DNA from: Ferruginibacter paludis
Lineage (GTDB): Bacteria; Bacteroidota; Bacteroidia; Chitinophagales; Chitinophagaceae
Length of the DNA: 64,000 bases
NCBI RefSeq assembly: GCF_030409685.1
Contig: NZ_JAUFQJ010000006.1
Coordinates: 248,001-312,000, forward strand
Reading direction: 5' to 3'
Below, piece by piece: positions 33,048 through 41,657 of this stretch (its first letter is position 1; each line of letters starts with the position of its first letter). Below the pieces are notes generated by a model. That model saw only the letters and a list, made by a program, of their open reading frames with translations. It was not told where the DNA came from and did no database searches. A program made the position numbers and the translations under genes.

Positions 33048-35621
33048 ATGGCGAAGAATCTGTTAATAGTGGAGTCCCCTGCGAAAGCAAAAACCATCGA
33101 AGCAATTTTAGGAAAAGATTTTCAGGTAAAAAGCTGTTTCGGACATATCCGGGATCTTGAAAAAAATGATATGGGCATTGAGGTGAACAACAATTTCAAA
33201 CCCAAATATATTGTACCTGCCGATAAGGAAAAAGTGGTGAAGGAATTAAAAAGTCTTGCAAAAAGCAGCGGAGAAGTATGGCTGGCATCGGATGAGGACC
33301 GCGAGGGAGAAAGCATCAGCTGGCACCTTGCGGAAGTATTACACCTGGATCCAAAAACTACCAAGCGTATCGTTTTTCATGAGATCACCAAACCCGCCAT
33401 TGAAAAAGCCGTAAAAAATCCGCGTTTAATTAACATGGATTTGGTGGATGCACAACAGGCAAGAAGGGTTGTAGACAGGCTGGTAGGTTTTGAATTAAGC
33501 CCCGTATTATGGAGAAAGATAGGGATGAGCGGCGGCCTAAGTGCCGGCCGTGTACAAAGCGTAGCGGTTAAATTAATTGCTGAAAAAGAAAGGGAGATCA
33601 ATCAGTTTGCTGCAGTGGGAAGTTTTAAAATTGAAGCTTTACTGGCTGCTACTGACCTTAATAACAAAACGGTTTCTTTTAAAGCAGAAGGTGGAAAATA
33701 TGCCGTGGAAGAAGCTGCTGAAAAATTTTTACAAAGCTGCATCGGTGCTAAATATACCGTAAAGGATATCCAGGTTCGCCCCGGAAAACGCACGCCTGCT
33801 GCGCCTTTTACAACCAGTACACTGCAACAGGAGGCCAGCAGAAAATTGGGTTATGGTGTTTCCAAAACCATGTTACTGGCGCAAAGATTGTACGAAAGCG
33901 GAAAGATTACCTATATGCGTACTGACAGTGTTAACCTTGGTGAAACCGCCATGGACGCAATCAAAACAGAGATCGCCAAAAGTTATGGCGATAAATATTT
34001 GCAGATACGTCGTTACAAAAACAAAAATGAAAGTGCTCAGGAAGCGCATGAAGCCATTCGCCCTACTTACATGGAAAACCATACGGTGAATGATCCTGAA
34101 TTAAACAGGTTGTATGAACTGATCTGGAAACGCACCATTGCCAGCCAGATGAGCGATGCAGAACTTGAAAAGACAACCGCCAAAATAAACATCAGCACCA
34201 ATAACGAGGAATTAACTGCAACTGGTGAAGTGTTGAAATTTGATGGATTTTTAAAGGTATACATGGAAGGCACCGATGACGACGAAGAAGACGGCAATGA
34301 AAAGGAAGGAGAAAGCCGCCTGCCAAATTTAACGGTGGGCCAGCAGCTGGTGTTTAATCAAATGACTGCCACAGAAAGATTCACCAAACATGCAGCAAGG
34401 TACACGGAAGCTTCATTGGTAAAGAAGATGGAAGAACTGGGCATTGGTCGCCCGAGCACGTACGCCCCTACTATTTCCACCATCATTAAAAGAACTTATG
34501 TAGAGAAGAAAGATAAGGAAGGGGTAAAAAGAAATTTCAGGATTCTAAGGCTGAAAAATGATACCATCGAAAAATTAATAGAGCAGGAAAATACAGGCGC
34601 AGAAAAATCAAAATTATTTCCAACCGATTTGGGTTTGGTGGTGACTGATTTTTTAAACCAGCATTTTACCAAAGTGATGGACTATTCCTTTACTGCTAAT
34701 ATCGAAAAAGAATTTGATGAAATTGCAGACGGTAAAATGCAATGGAGCAAGATGGTATCCGATTTTTATACTCCTTTTCACACAGGTGTAGCACATACGC
34801 TGGAAACTGCAGAACGTGCTGTGGGCGAGAGAATGCTTGGTGTTGCTGAAGACGGCAAACCCATTATTGCACGCATGGGCCGTTATGGTCCGATGGTACA
34901 AATCGGCAGCCAGGGCGATGAAGAAAAACCACGTTTTGCAAAATTAAAAGCAGGTCAGAGTATTGAAACCATCACGCTGGAAGAAGCACAGGAATTGTTT
35001 AAACTGCCACTCAGTTTGGGTGAATATGAAAATGCGGAAGTAAGTGTAAACATTGGCCGCTTTGGCCCTTATGTAAAATTTGGGGAGCAATTTGTTTCTA
35101 TTCCAAAAGGGGAAGATTTGTGGTCAGTTACGCTCGACCGTGCCATTGAAATTATCAATGCCAAACAAAAAGAAGATGCGCCTATTGGCTTCTATAATGA
35201 AAAGCCGATCACCAAAGGCAAAGGCCGTTTTGGTCCTTTCATTAAATGGAACGATTTGTTCATCAACATTCCGCGGGCATATAATTTTGACATGCTGACT
35301 CAACAGGACTGCAATGAGCTGATTGAGAAAAAAATGGAAAAGGAAGCCAACCGTTTTATCAGGCAATGGCCGGAAGAAAAAATTGCTATTGAGAATGGGC
35401 GGTGGGGTGCTTTTATCCGTTTTGGTAAAAAAATGCTGAAGTTGGGCCTCAATAAAAACAATGCAAAATATACGCCTGAAGAGCTGGCCACTATTGAGCT
35501 GGATGATGTAAAGAAAATGATTGTAGCACAGGATCCGAAAGCATTTGATAAAAAGACAGCAGCGAAAAAGAAAGCAGCAACAAAGAAAGCAGCAACAAAG
35601 AAAGCAGCGCCAAAGAAATAA
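33048..35621 (+). CDS. topA: DNA topoisomerase I
   Basis: 857 residues. It relaxes negative supercoils through a 5'-phosphotyrosine link. The N-terminal Toprim domain has LLIVESPAKAKTIEAILGKDF and DEDREGESISWHL (acidic D-x-D-R-E cluster). The active Tyr is near 289 in ITYMRTDSVNL. The C-terminus lacks Cys4 zinc fingers and instead has four GR(Y/F/W)G-type repeats (near 610, 670, 725 and 785; e.g. GRFGPYVKFG, GRFGPFIKW). It ends in a Lys/Ala tail of repeated KKAAT units, likely a non-specific DNA-binding tail as in actinobacterial TopA. Confidence 0.96.
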   Translation: MAKNLLIVESPAKAKTIEAILGKDFQVKSCFGHIRDLEKNDMGIEVNNNFKPKYIVPADKEKVVKELKSLAKSSGEVWLASDEDREGESISWHLAEVLHLDPKTTKRIVFHEITKPAIEKAVKNPRLINMDLVDAQQARRVVDRLVGFELSPVLWRKIGMSGGLSAGRVQSVAVKLIAEKEREINQFAAVGSFKIEALLAATDLNNKTVSFKAEGGKYAVEEAAEKFLQSCIGAKYTVKDIQVRPGKRTPAAPFTTSTLQQEASRKLGYGVSKTMLLAQRLYESGKITYMRTDSVNLGETAMDAIKTEIAKSYGDKYLQIRRYKNKNESAQEAHEAIRPTYMENHTVNDPELNRLYELIWKRTIASQMSDAELEKTTAKINISTNNEELTATGEVLKFDGFLKVYMEGTDDDEEDGNEKEGESRLPNLTVGQQLVFNQMTATERFTKHAARYTEASLVKKMEELGIGRPSTYAPTISTIIKRTYVEKKDKEGVKRNFRILRLKNDTIEKLIEQENTGAEKSKLFPTDLGLVVTDFLNQHFTKVMDYSFTANIEKEFDEIADGKMQWSKMVSDFYTPFHTGVAHTLETAERAVGERMLGVAEDGKPIIARMGRYGPMVQIGSQGDEEKPRFAKLKAGQSIETITLEEAQELFKLPLSLGEYENAEVSVNIGRFGPYVKFGEQFVSIPKGEDLWSVTLDRAIEIINAKQKEDAPIGFYNEKPITKGKGRFGPFIKWNDLFINIPRAYNFDMLTQQDCNELIEKKMEKEANRFIRQWPEEKIAIENGRWGAFIRFGKKMLKLGLNKNNAKYTPEELATIELDDVKKMIVAQDPKAFDKKTAAKKKAATKKAATKKAAPKK

Positions 35622-36077
35622 AATACTATGCCTGATTTTTTGATTTCTGATTGGCTGATTTTTTTCGTTTAGGGAGAATTGTCGGATAACCGCCGCTGAT
35701 AAGCTGCAGTTAAAACATATATCTGATTTACTGGTTTATTAATTTCTAAACTGGTTATTTTTCAATAGATTTTTTGTTTTATCCATGCAATATGCTGGGT
35801 AAAAAATCATAGAATTTATTTTCTCAAACTTTATTAATTGTTAGTTTATTCTCTTTAAAAGGGTGATCAATATCAACCCGCTTATTCATCAAAATCAGAC
35901 ATCGTTAAATCAGAAATCACACATTAGACAACAACTGCAAGTTATTTAGCTCCCCAAAATCAGTCATCAAAAAATCAGACATCAGACATTCCCAGGTGTG
36001 ACATATCAACTGCTGTGGAAAAATTTAACTTCTTTATTCACTGGCATTTAACGAATTTCAATATCAAATAAAATATC
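35622..36077. repeat. Intergenic region with degenerate TCAGACATC / CTGATTTTTTGA repeats
   Basis: 456 bases without a gene. Near 35636-35668 the sequence repeats CTGATTTTTTGATTTCTGATTGGCTGATT-like units, and near 35889-35990 it repeats AAATCAGACATC-like units on the opposite strand. The 22 bases 35965-35986 are an exact reverse complement of 53274-53295. The rest is AT-rich. Confidence 0.7.
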
Positions 36078-36947
36078 TTGGTAGAAAACAAAGAAATATC
36101 AGCACTCTTTCATTTGATAGATGATCCCGACACCGAAGTGTACAGCCAGGTGAGCGACAAAATAATTTCTTTTGGAAAAGCAATTATACCAAACCTGGAA
36201 CACCTGTGGGAAAATACAGTGAGTGAACCAATACAAGAACGGATTGAATCGCTGATACATAAATTGCACTTCCGGGACCTTACCAACGACTTTATAAACT
36301 GGAAGGATGGGAGCTGCGAATTATTGCAGGGTGCCCTGCTGACGGCACAATACTATTACCCTGAAATGCAGTCCCTGCAAGCCTTACAGGAAATTGAGAA
36401 AATGCGTCGCAATGTTTGGCTGGAACTGAATAACTACCTTACGCCACTTGAGCAGGTGAATGTACTCACGAGTATTTTATATAATTATTACAAACACAAA
36501 GGGGTTGAAATTGCCTATAATCAGCCGGAAGATTTTCTCATCAATAAAACCCTTGAAACAAAAAAAGGCAATGCCATCAGCAATGGCATTATTTACCTGG
36601 TGTTATGCGAATTGCTGGATATACCGGTGAGGGCAATCAATATTCCGCGGCAATTTATCCTGGCTTATTTTGATCAGCAGTATGAATTTATGAATCCCGT
36701 TTCGCATGCATCACAAAAAATAATTTTTTATATTGATCCCCTGAACGGACAAATTTATTCTCATAAAGACGTGGAGAATTATTTTAAACGCATAAGTGTA
36801 CCGCCTACCACATCTTACTTTAAACAAAGAGACAATAAAAACATCATCCGTTTTTTACTGGAAGAGTTAAGCAAATGTTTTGATGACGAACGCAACAGGT
36901 ATAAAATGGAAGAGTTGTTGCAACTGGTGAATTTATTAGAAAATTAA
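36078..36947 (+). CDS. SirB1-like transglutaminase-core protein
   Basis: 289 residues. The central part (about 120-215) matches the Transglut_core2/SirB1 family: NVLTSILYNYYKHKGV, then GNAISNGIIYLVLCELLDIPVRAINIPRQF. The usual G-(N/K)-x-(I/L)-S and P-x-(H/Q)-F landmarks are present, but the catalytic Cys of true transglutaminases is not. The N-terminal 80 residues look HEAT-like and helical. The only good start is TTG at 36078, since no ATG precedes the conserved region. Function unknown. Confidence 0.8.
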   Translation: MVENKEISALFHLIDDPDTEVYSQVSDKIISFGKAIIPNLEHLWENTVSEPIQERIESLIHKLHFRDLTNDFINWKDGSCELLQGALLTAQYYYPEMQSLQALQEIEKMRRNVWLELNNYLTPLEQVNVLTSILYNYYKHKGVEIAYNQPEDFLINKTLETKKGNAISNGIIYLVLCELLDIPVRAINIPRQFILAYFDQQYEFMNPVSHASQKIIFYIDPLNGQIYSHKDVENYFKRISVPPTTSYFKQRDNKNIIRFLLEELSKCFDDERNRYKMEELLQLVNLLEN

Positions 36948-36967
36948 TTTGCCCTTAATCTTTACAA

Positions 36968-37417
36968 TCAGATGTCGAGCGGAAGCTGGTAAAAAAAATC
37001 CGTTTGTTTTATCCAGCCATTTTTTTCATAAACAGATTGTGCAGTAAAATTATCTGCAGCCGTTTCAAGCAGCAGCCATTTGGCATTGCTTTCTATACCG
37101 AACAATTTTGCCTGGTTAAGTAAAGCGGCGGCAACGCCCTGTTGACGGGCATTTCCGGCCACGTACAAATCATTCAACAGCCAGGTAGCTCTTAAAGAAA
37201 CAGACGAAAAGATAGGATAGAGTTGTATAAAGCCCACGGCTTCACTATTAATGAAAGCTATAAAAATAACGGATTCATTTTTTGATAACCGTTCCGATAG
37301 AAAATTGGCAGCAGCCGTAATATCAGTTGCTTGTTCATAGAAAACCCGGTAGGCATCAAACAGCGGAGCTATTATTTCAACATCGGCCAGGCTTGCTTTT
37401 TTTATTGTTGGTATCAT
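36968..37417 (-). CDS. GNAT family N-acetyltransferase
   Basis: 149 residues. The acetyl-CoA binding motif A is LYVAGNARQQGVAAALLNQAK near 88-107 (Q/R-x-x-G-x-G/A form), followed by motif B-like WLLLETAADNFTAQSVYEKNGW near 117-138. It transfers an acetyl group to an amine; the substrate is unknown. Converges on the SirB1-like gene with 20 bases between stops. Confidence 0.9.
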   Translation of the reverse strand: MIPTIKKASLADVEIIAPLFDAYRVFYEQATDITAAANFLSERLSKNESVIFIAFINSEAVGFIQLYPIFSSVSLRATWLLNDLYVAGNARQQGVAAALLNQAKLFGIESNAKWLLLETAADNFTAQSVYEKNGWIKQTDFFYQLPLDI

Positions 37418-37449
37418 ATAAAATCATTTCAGGTATCAATATTACAAAA

Positions 37450-37457
37450 TACATTTG
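37450..37457 (+). promoter_or_regulatory. Candidate -7 element for csaA
   Basis: TACATTTG is an exact TAnnTTTG match, 15 bases upstream of ATG 37473, predicting a very short leader. It overlaps the alternative TTG start at 37455, which supports the ATG as the real start. Confidence 0.45.
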
Positions 37458-37472
37458 CCTCAAAAAAATACA

Positions 37473-37802
37473 ATGATCACCTGGGATGATTTTGAAAAAA
37501 TAGATATGCGTACGGGAACTATTATTGCTGTAGCCGATTTTCCAAATGCAAGAAAACCTGCCTACCAGCTAACGATTGATTTTGGAGAATTTGGGATAAA
37601 AAAGTCATCGGCTCAAATTACCAATCTGTACACAAAGGAAGTTTTGCAAGGGCAACAGGTAATAGCTGTCATCAATTTTTCGCCGAAACAAATAGGCAAT
37701 TTTTTCAGCGAATGCCTTGTGCTGGGCGTATACAATCAGCAGGGAGCAGTAGTATTGCTACAGCCTTCATTACCGGTTACAAACGGCTGCCGCATTGGTT
37801 AA
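37473..37802 (+). CDS. csaA: CsaA-like tRNA-binding/chaperone protein
   Basis: 109 residues from ATG 37473. A single tRNA-binding OB-fold domain: WDDFEKIDMRTGTIIAV, then KKSSAQITNLYTKEVLQGQQVIAVINF and LQPSLPVTNGCRIG. Sequence and length closely follow Bacillus CsaA (110 residues), linked to protein export and suggested to act as a chaperone. The six residues before this Met are not conserved. The last 4 bases overlap the convergent arsR-type gene. Confidence 0.92.
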   Translation: MITWDDFEKIDMRTGTIIAVADFPNARKPAYQLTIDFGEFGIKKSSAQITNLYTKEVLQGQQVIAVINFSPKQIGNFFSECLVLGVYNQQGAVVLLQPSLPVTNGCRIG

Positions 37803-38089
37803 ATCTCGCAAAAACGTTCTAAAAAAATACTTACTTTTTTAAAGTTGCTTTTATTTAAAGTAAAATAATGATTGCGACCATCTTTGCGGCAGGCCACCAG
37901 TTCACTATCTGCCAGCAACTTGATATGGTGAGAACAAGTGGGCTGCGAAAGCCCGGTCAGTTGCTGTACATCACCACAACACATCTCACCTTTGCGGGAT
38001 ATTTCCTGCAGGATAGATAGCCGGCAGGGATCGGCAATTGCATTCATAGCTTTTTCTATAAATCTGGTTTCAGCTTTTACGGTACTCAT
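37799..38089 (-). CDS. ArsR family transcriptional regulator
   Basis: 96 residues. Winged helix-turn-helix: DPCRLSILQEISRKGEMCCGDVQQLTG then the recognition helix SQPTCSHHIKLLADSELV, and the wing RKDGRNHYF. The two Cys of MCCGDV and those near 22 and 52 could bind metal, but the classical ELCVCDL box is changed to EMCCGDV, so the signal may be a metal(loid) or thiol stress. It is divergent from ogt across an inverted repeat (38108-38140) that is the obvious candidate operator. Confidence 0.9.
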   Translation of the reverse strand: MSTVKAETRFIEKAMNAIADPCRLSILQEISRKGEMCCGDVQQLTGLSQPTCSHHIKLLADSELVACRKDGRNHYFTLNKSNFKKVSIFLERFCEI

Positions 38090-38107
38090 ATTTTCTTAAT
38101 CATTTCC

Positions 38108-38140
38108 TTGTCAAAGAAATCGTATTTTTTTCTTTGGCAA
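38108..38140. promoter_or_regulatory. Candidate ArsR operator: 12-base inverted repeat, 9-base spacer
   Basis: Left arm TTGTCAAAGAAA (38108-38119) and right arm TTTCTTTGGCAA (38129-38140) are inverted copies with one mismatch. The site begins 18 bases before the regulator ATG and ends 33 bases before ogt, in the shared divergent control region. It has no T run or GC stem, so it is unlike a terminator. Arm length and dyad suit a dimeric winged-helix protein. Confidence 0.6.
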
Positions 38141-38173
38141 TATTAATTCATTTAAATTTATCAATATATTTTT

Positions 38174-38674
38174 ATGACGAAAATCAGTGTGTATTATGAT
38201 TCTCCGGTTGGATTAATTTTGATTGAGGCTGTGGATGATGCCATTACCGCACTTCTTTTTAAAGATGAAAAAGATACCGGATTATTTGATGGTACGGCTG
38301 CTTCTGATAATGAACTCATCGTTAAATGCATTCGGCAACTCAACGAATATTTTGAGGGAACACGGAGACAATTTGATTTACCGCTCCAGCAAAATGGCAC
38401 AGCTTTTCAACAAAAAATATGGTCAGCCTTAATTCAAATTCCATACGGCCAAACTATCAGTTATATGGAGTTATCGAAACGCACCGGGGATCCAAAAGCT
38501 ATCCGTGCGGTAGGCACGACCAATGGTAAAAATCAATTGAGTATTGTTGTTCCCTGTCACCGTGTTATCGGCAGTAACGGCACTTTAACTGGCTATGGTG
38601 GCGGATTGTGGCGCAAGCGCTGGTTGCTGGAACATGAAGCAAAAATTGCGCATGGCGTGAAAACGCTCTTTTGA
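38174..38674 (+). CDS. ogt: Methylated-DNA-[protein]-cysteine S-methyltransferase
   Basis: 166 residues. It moves the alkyl group from O6-methylguanine to its own Cys, in one turnover. The active site is VPCHRVIGSNG near 125-135, the recognition helix YGQTISYMELSKRTGDPKAIRAVGTTNGKN precedes it, and the C-terminal GYGGGLWRKRWLLEHE is standard. N-terminal domain is short, as in Ogt. The start region is shared with an ArsR-type gene; co-control is plausible (inference). Confidence 0.95.
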   Translation: MTKISVYYDSPVGLILIEAVDDAITALLFKDEKDTGLFDGTAASDNELIVKCIRQLNEYFEGTRRQFDLPLQQNGTAFQQKIWSALIQIPYGQTISYMELSKRTGDPKAIRAVGTTNGKNQLSIVVPCHRVIGSNGTLTGYGGGLWRKRWLLEHEAKIAHGVKTLF

Positions 38675-38685
38675 TAAAAACGACA

Positions 38686-39171
38686 CTACTGCATATTGAT
38701 GGCCGAAAAACTAAGCGGCAATAACTGCTGCGCCTTTTCTACGATATACACTTCGCCCTGCATGCCGCTTAAAATTAACCGGATAGATTGGTGTGTACGT
38801 TCTTCGTATTCTGTAAGACTTTGCCTGCAGATACCACAGGGCGATATAGGTGTGCTGCTATCACCATTAATATTATGATAGGTGATGGCCATTGTAGTAA
38901 TACCCATCCCTGTAAATTGTGATGCCACTGCAGAAAGCAAAACTCTTTCAGCGCATATACCGACAGGATAAGAAGCATTTTCCTGGTTGGTACCGGTAAC
39001 GATGGTGCCATCTGTAAGCAATGCAGCCGCTCCTACATTAAAATTGGAATAGGGCGCATAAGCTTGTGTTGTAACTGCTCTTGCTTTTGCCAGCAATGCA
39101 GCATCACTCCTGTTTAGTTCTTCTGCCGAATTATAAATTTCCACTGCCAGTGGAATGATTTTTTTTACCAT
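38686..39171 (-). CDS. cdd: Cytidine deaminase
   Basis: 161 residues. It deaminates cytidine/deoxycytidine to uridine in pyrimidine salvage. Zinc ligands and catalytic Glu are in GICAERVLLSA near 72-82 (C-A-E) and SPCGICRQSL near 109-118 (P-C-x2-C). NVGAAALLTDG and NQENASYP bind the nucleoside. Length is that of the homotetrameric class with a slightly long N-terminus. Converges on ogt with 11 bases between stops. Confidence 0.95.
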   Translation of the reverse strand: MVKKIIPLAVEIYNSAEELNRSDAALLAKARAVTTQAYAPYSNFNVGAAALLTDGTIVTGTNQENASYPVGICAERVLLSAVASQFTGMGITTMAITYHNINGDSSTPISPCGICRQSLTEYEERTHQSIRLILSGMQGEVYIVEKAQQLLPLSFSAINMQ

Positions 39172-39217
39172 TGATGTCTTTTTATTGTGTCGTTACAAAT
39201 AAGATAGCCGATAAAAA

Positions 39218-39245
39218 ATCCTCCATGCGTTGCTGCATGGAGGAT
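39218..39245 (-). terminator. Terminator after lepB
   Basis: Perfect 11-base stem ATCCTCCATGC / GCATGGAGGAT and a 6-base loop, followed on the - strand by TTTTTTAT, 40 bases after the lepB stop. Confidence 0.88.
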
Positions 39246-39285
39246 CATTTTTGAAATTACAGATTAATTATTATCAACTGTTAAA

Positions 39286-40848
39286 TTATTTTATCCATTT
39301 GAAGAGACGGTTCCATCTTGGACCATGCTCCCAGCTAAACCAGATTAATGAAGCTTTGCCCACCACATGATCTTCCGGTACAAATCCCCAGTAGCGGCTA
39401 TCCAGTGAGTTGTGACGGTTATCCCCCATCAGCCAGTAATAATTCATTTTAAAAGTATAGCTGGTTGCTTCTTTTCCGTTTATAAAAAATTTACCGTCTT
39501 TACTTTCAAGTGTATTTCCTTCGTACGTGCGGATACATCTTTCGTAGCGAATGTAATTGTCGGGCGTTAGTTCAATGGTAGCTCCTTTTTTTGGAATATA
39601 TAATGGGCCATAATTGTCCGCACTCCATTGTTTGGTAGTATCGTAGTAGGGAAATAATTTATTTTCCACCGGGTACATAAAATCAGTAATGGTATAACCG
39701 GCAGGAATATTCAAATGTCTTTTTTCTTCGTTGGTAATATTTACTAGGAAAGTATTGGCGCCGATTTGTTGTACATCTCTTTGTTCAAAACGGATGTGTA
39801 TACCCATTGGAAAAAGTACTTCTTCGGCCGTCTCTTTGTTATCCAGCGATGGCGAATTAGGCGGGGTTGTTACCTTATAGAAACGCTGCGACTGCGGAAA
39901 ATATTCCTGCGGTTTTCCGTTTACCATCAATGCGCCGTTAACCACCTGTATTGTATCGCCGGCTATGCCAACGCAACGTTTTATAAAATTTTCTCTCTTA
40001 TCCACCGGCCTTGTGATAATCATATCACCGTATTTATTCCATACGCTTTCTCTTGCCTTTTGTTCTGTCAGATGCCCCTGGTTCATTTCGTCCCGTATCT
40101 CCTGGTAATAGGTGACCTGCGAGCCAAACTGCTGCTGACCATCTACCATTGGATCGTTGATGAGTGTATCGTTCACCGGAAAATTAAATACCACTGCATC
40201 ATTGCGCTGTACCGGGCTGGCAAACCAGCGGGTGTAAGGAATATGAATCCACTCCACATAACTCTTTGCTTCTCCAAAAGGCAATGTATGATGTACAAAA
40301 GGCATGGCCAGCGGCGTATTGGGAATGCGGGGCCCATAAGTCCATTTACTTACAAATAAAAAATCGCTTACCAGCAGTGTTTTTTCTTCCGAAGGTGTAG
40401 GAATTGTATAAGCTTCAAAAACAAATGTTCGGATGATAGTTGCCGCGACTACTGCAAACGCTGCCGCATCAATCCATTCACGTGCAGCAGATTTTTTATA
40501 ATTGTTTACAACCAGTTCGCCCGCATATTTTTCATTTTTACTAAAACCGAGATAAGGAAAATAAATGAAAGGAAGTAGTACAGCAGCACCGTGCTGCCAA
40601 AAGCCGAAACGGCCGAAATGTTCAACAAATTTAATGGTAAGCCAGATGGTAATAAACTGACCGGCAATAGGAATGAACTGTAAAAAAAACCACACTTTGT
40701 GCAGTTTCATTTTTTGTACCATACACCAGGTATTGTAGAAAGGAATCAGTGCTTTCCAGGGTTCAATACCCGCCTTCTTAAACATGCCATATAAACCAAT
40801 ATGCCACCCAAGGGCGGCAACAATAAAAATAATCCAGCCAATACTCAT
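39286..40848 (-). CDS. lepB: Signal peptidase I, long Bacteroidota form
   Basis: 520 residues. This membrane serine protease removes signal peptides on the periplasmic side. Three to four hydrophobic segments (about 1-25, 55-75, 88-102 and 128-145) precede the catalytic domain. The Ser nucleophile is Ser153 in IPTPSEEKTLLVSDFLFV, where the usual Ser-Met after the Ser-Gly/x is replaced; the general base is Lys290 in IKRCVGIAGD. Box E is MGDNRHNSLDSRYWGFVPED near 480. A large insert lies between the Ser and Lys boxes. Own promoter (40869-40876) and terminator. Confidence 0.92.
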   Translation of the reverse strand: MSIGWIIFIVAALGWHIGLYGMFKKAGIEPWKALIPFYNTWCMVQKMKLHKVWFFLQFIPIAGQFITIWLTIKFVEHFGRFGFWQHGAAVLLPFIYFPYLGFSKNEKYAGELVVNNYKKSAAREWIDAAAFAVVAATIIRTFVFEAYTIPTPSEEKTLLVSDFLFVSKWTYGPRIPNTPLAMPFVHHTLPFGEAKSYVEWIHIPYTRWFASPVQRNDAVVFNFPVNDTLINDPMVDGQQQFGSQVTYYQEIRDEMNQGHLTEQKARESVWNKYGDMIITRPVDKRENFIKRCVGIAGDTIQVVNGALMVNGKPQEYFPQSQRFYKVTTPPNSPSLDNKETAEEVLFPMGIHIRFEQRDVQQIGANTFLVNITNEEKRHLNIPAGYTITDFMYPVENKLFPYYDTTKQWSADNYGPLYIPKKGATIELTPDNYIRYERCIRTYEGNTLESKDGKFFINGKEATSYTFKMNYYWLMGDNRHNSLDSRYWGFVPEDHVVGKASLIWFSWEHGPRWNRLFKWIK

Positions 40849-40868
40849 AAGTAAAATTTTATCAGGGC

Positions 40869-40876
40869 CAAAAATA
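40869..40876 (-). promoter_or_regulatory. Candidate -7 element for lepB
   Basis: The - strand reads TATTTTTG, an exact TAnnTTTG match 20 bases upstream of the lepB ATG. No TTG at N20 was found. Confidence 0.45.
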
Positions 40877-41012
40877 CCATAATTAAACTTGCATTACAGG
40901 TTTATATAAAAAATGTTTTCAAATGTTTAACAGCCAAAATAAGCATATTAATAAACAATATCTCATTGCAGGCTGCACCTGAATTGTGTTACCGGGCGAA
41001 AAAATTACAGTG

Positions 41013-41651
41013 TTAAATAACTTCATTTATGGCTGTACTTATCTCAGCCGCCTTATTCATGATCATAAAATGGCCCCCACCTTTTACTACATGGGTGGGA
41101 GATACATATTTAATAGGAAACATTTTATCATTGTCGCCATGAATATGAAACAGTGAGGATGGTTGCCACGTATTTTGCCAGTGCAATACTTCATTAATGG
41201 CCCAATCCGTGTATTGCTGCGGTGCATTTTTACGGTACGAGCGGGCCATCTCTTTTTCATCTTTTCCTTCTGCGCCTAAAAAAAGATTTTGAATCGGCTC
41301 CATTATTTTAAAAGAACGCATGGGAAATATCCTGTTTAAACGAAGCTGGCCCGAACGTCTTAACCAGGCAGGTAATTCGCTGGATGATTTGATACTGGAA
41401 ATTAAAATTACTTTTTCTGCATTCACTATTTTAGCAATTTCAATGCTCATCATGCCGCCGAACGAAAGTCCCATCAATAGCGGGTTCTCTTCTTTAATGC
41501 CAGCACTCATTCTGGCAGCATACTGACCAATAGTTTCATTGGCTTCGGGCATCAACCATGGCAATGGAACTATCAAATGATCTTTTATCTGCAGGCGGCC
41601 AAAAGCCCTTTCATCTGCGCCAAGGCCACTGATGCAATAAATTTTTTTCAT
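41013..41651 (-). CDS. Small alpha/beta hydrolase
   Basis: 212 residues. Begins directly with the fold (IYCISGLGADERAF, an oxyanion-type Gly loop). The nucleophile elbow is MGLSFGGMMSIEIA near 61-74 (Ser), with the acid in HGDNDKMFP near 172-180 and His in GGGHFMIMNKA near 193. Substrate unknown. The start lies 6 bases after the stop of the sigma-54-type regulator gene, so it is probably in the same transcript. Confidence 0.88.
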   Translation of the reverse strand: MKKIYCISGLGADERAFGRLQIKDHLIVPLPWLMPEANETIGQYAARMSAGIKEENPLLMGLSFGGMMSIEIAKIVNAEKVILISSIKSSSELPAWLRRSGQLRLNRIFPMRSFKIMEPIQNLFLGAEGKDEKEMARSYRKNAPQQYTDWAINEVLHWQNTWQPSSLFHIHGDNDKMFPIKYVSPTHVVKGGGHFMIMNKAAEISTAINEVI

Positions 41652-41657
41652 CGGGCA

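Noticed and set aside
36078..36947. Functional transglutaminase
   Set aside because: The Transglut_core2 pattern is clear but the Cys-His-Asp triad is not, so only the fold is claimed.
37799..38089. Arsenic-resistance regulator in the strict sense
   Set aside because: No arsB, arsC or acr3 gene is adjacent and the metal box is altered, so only the family is claimed.
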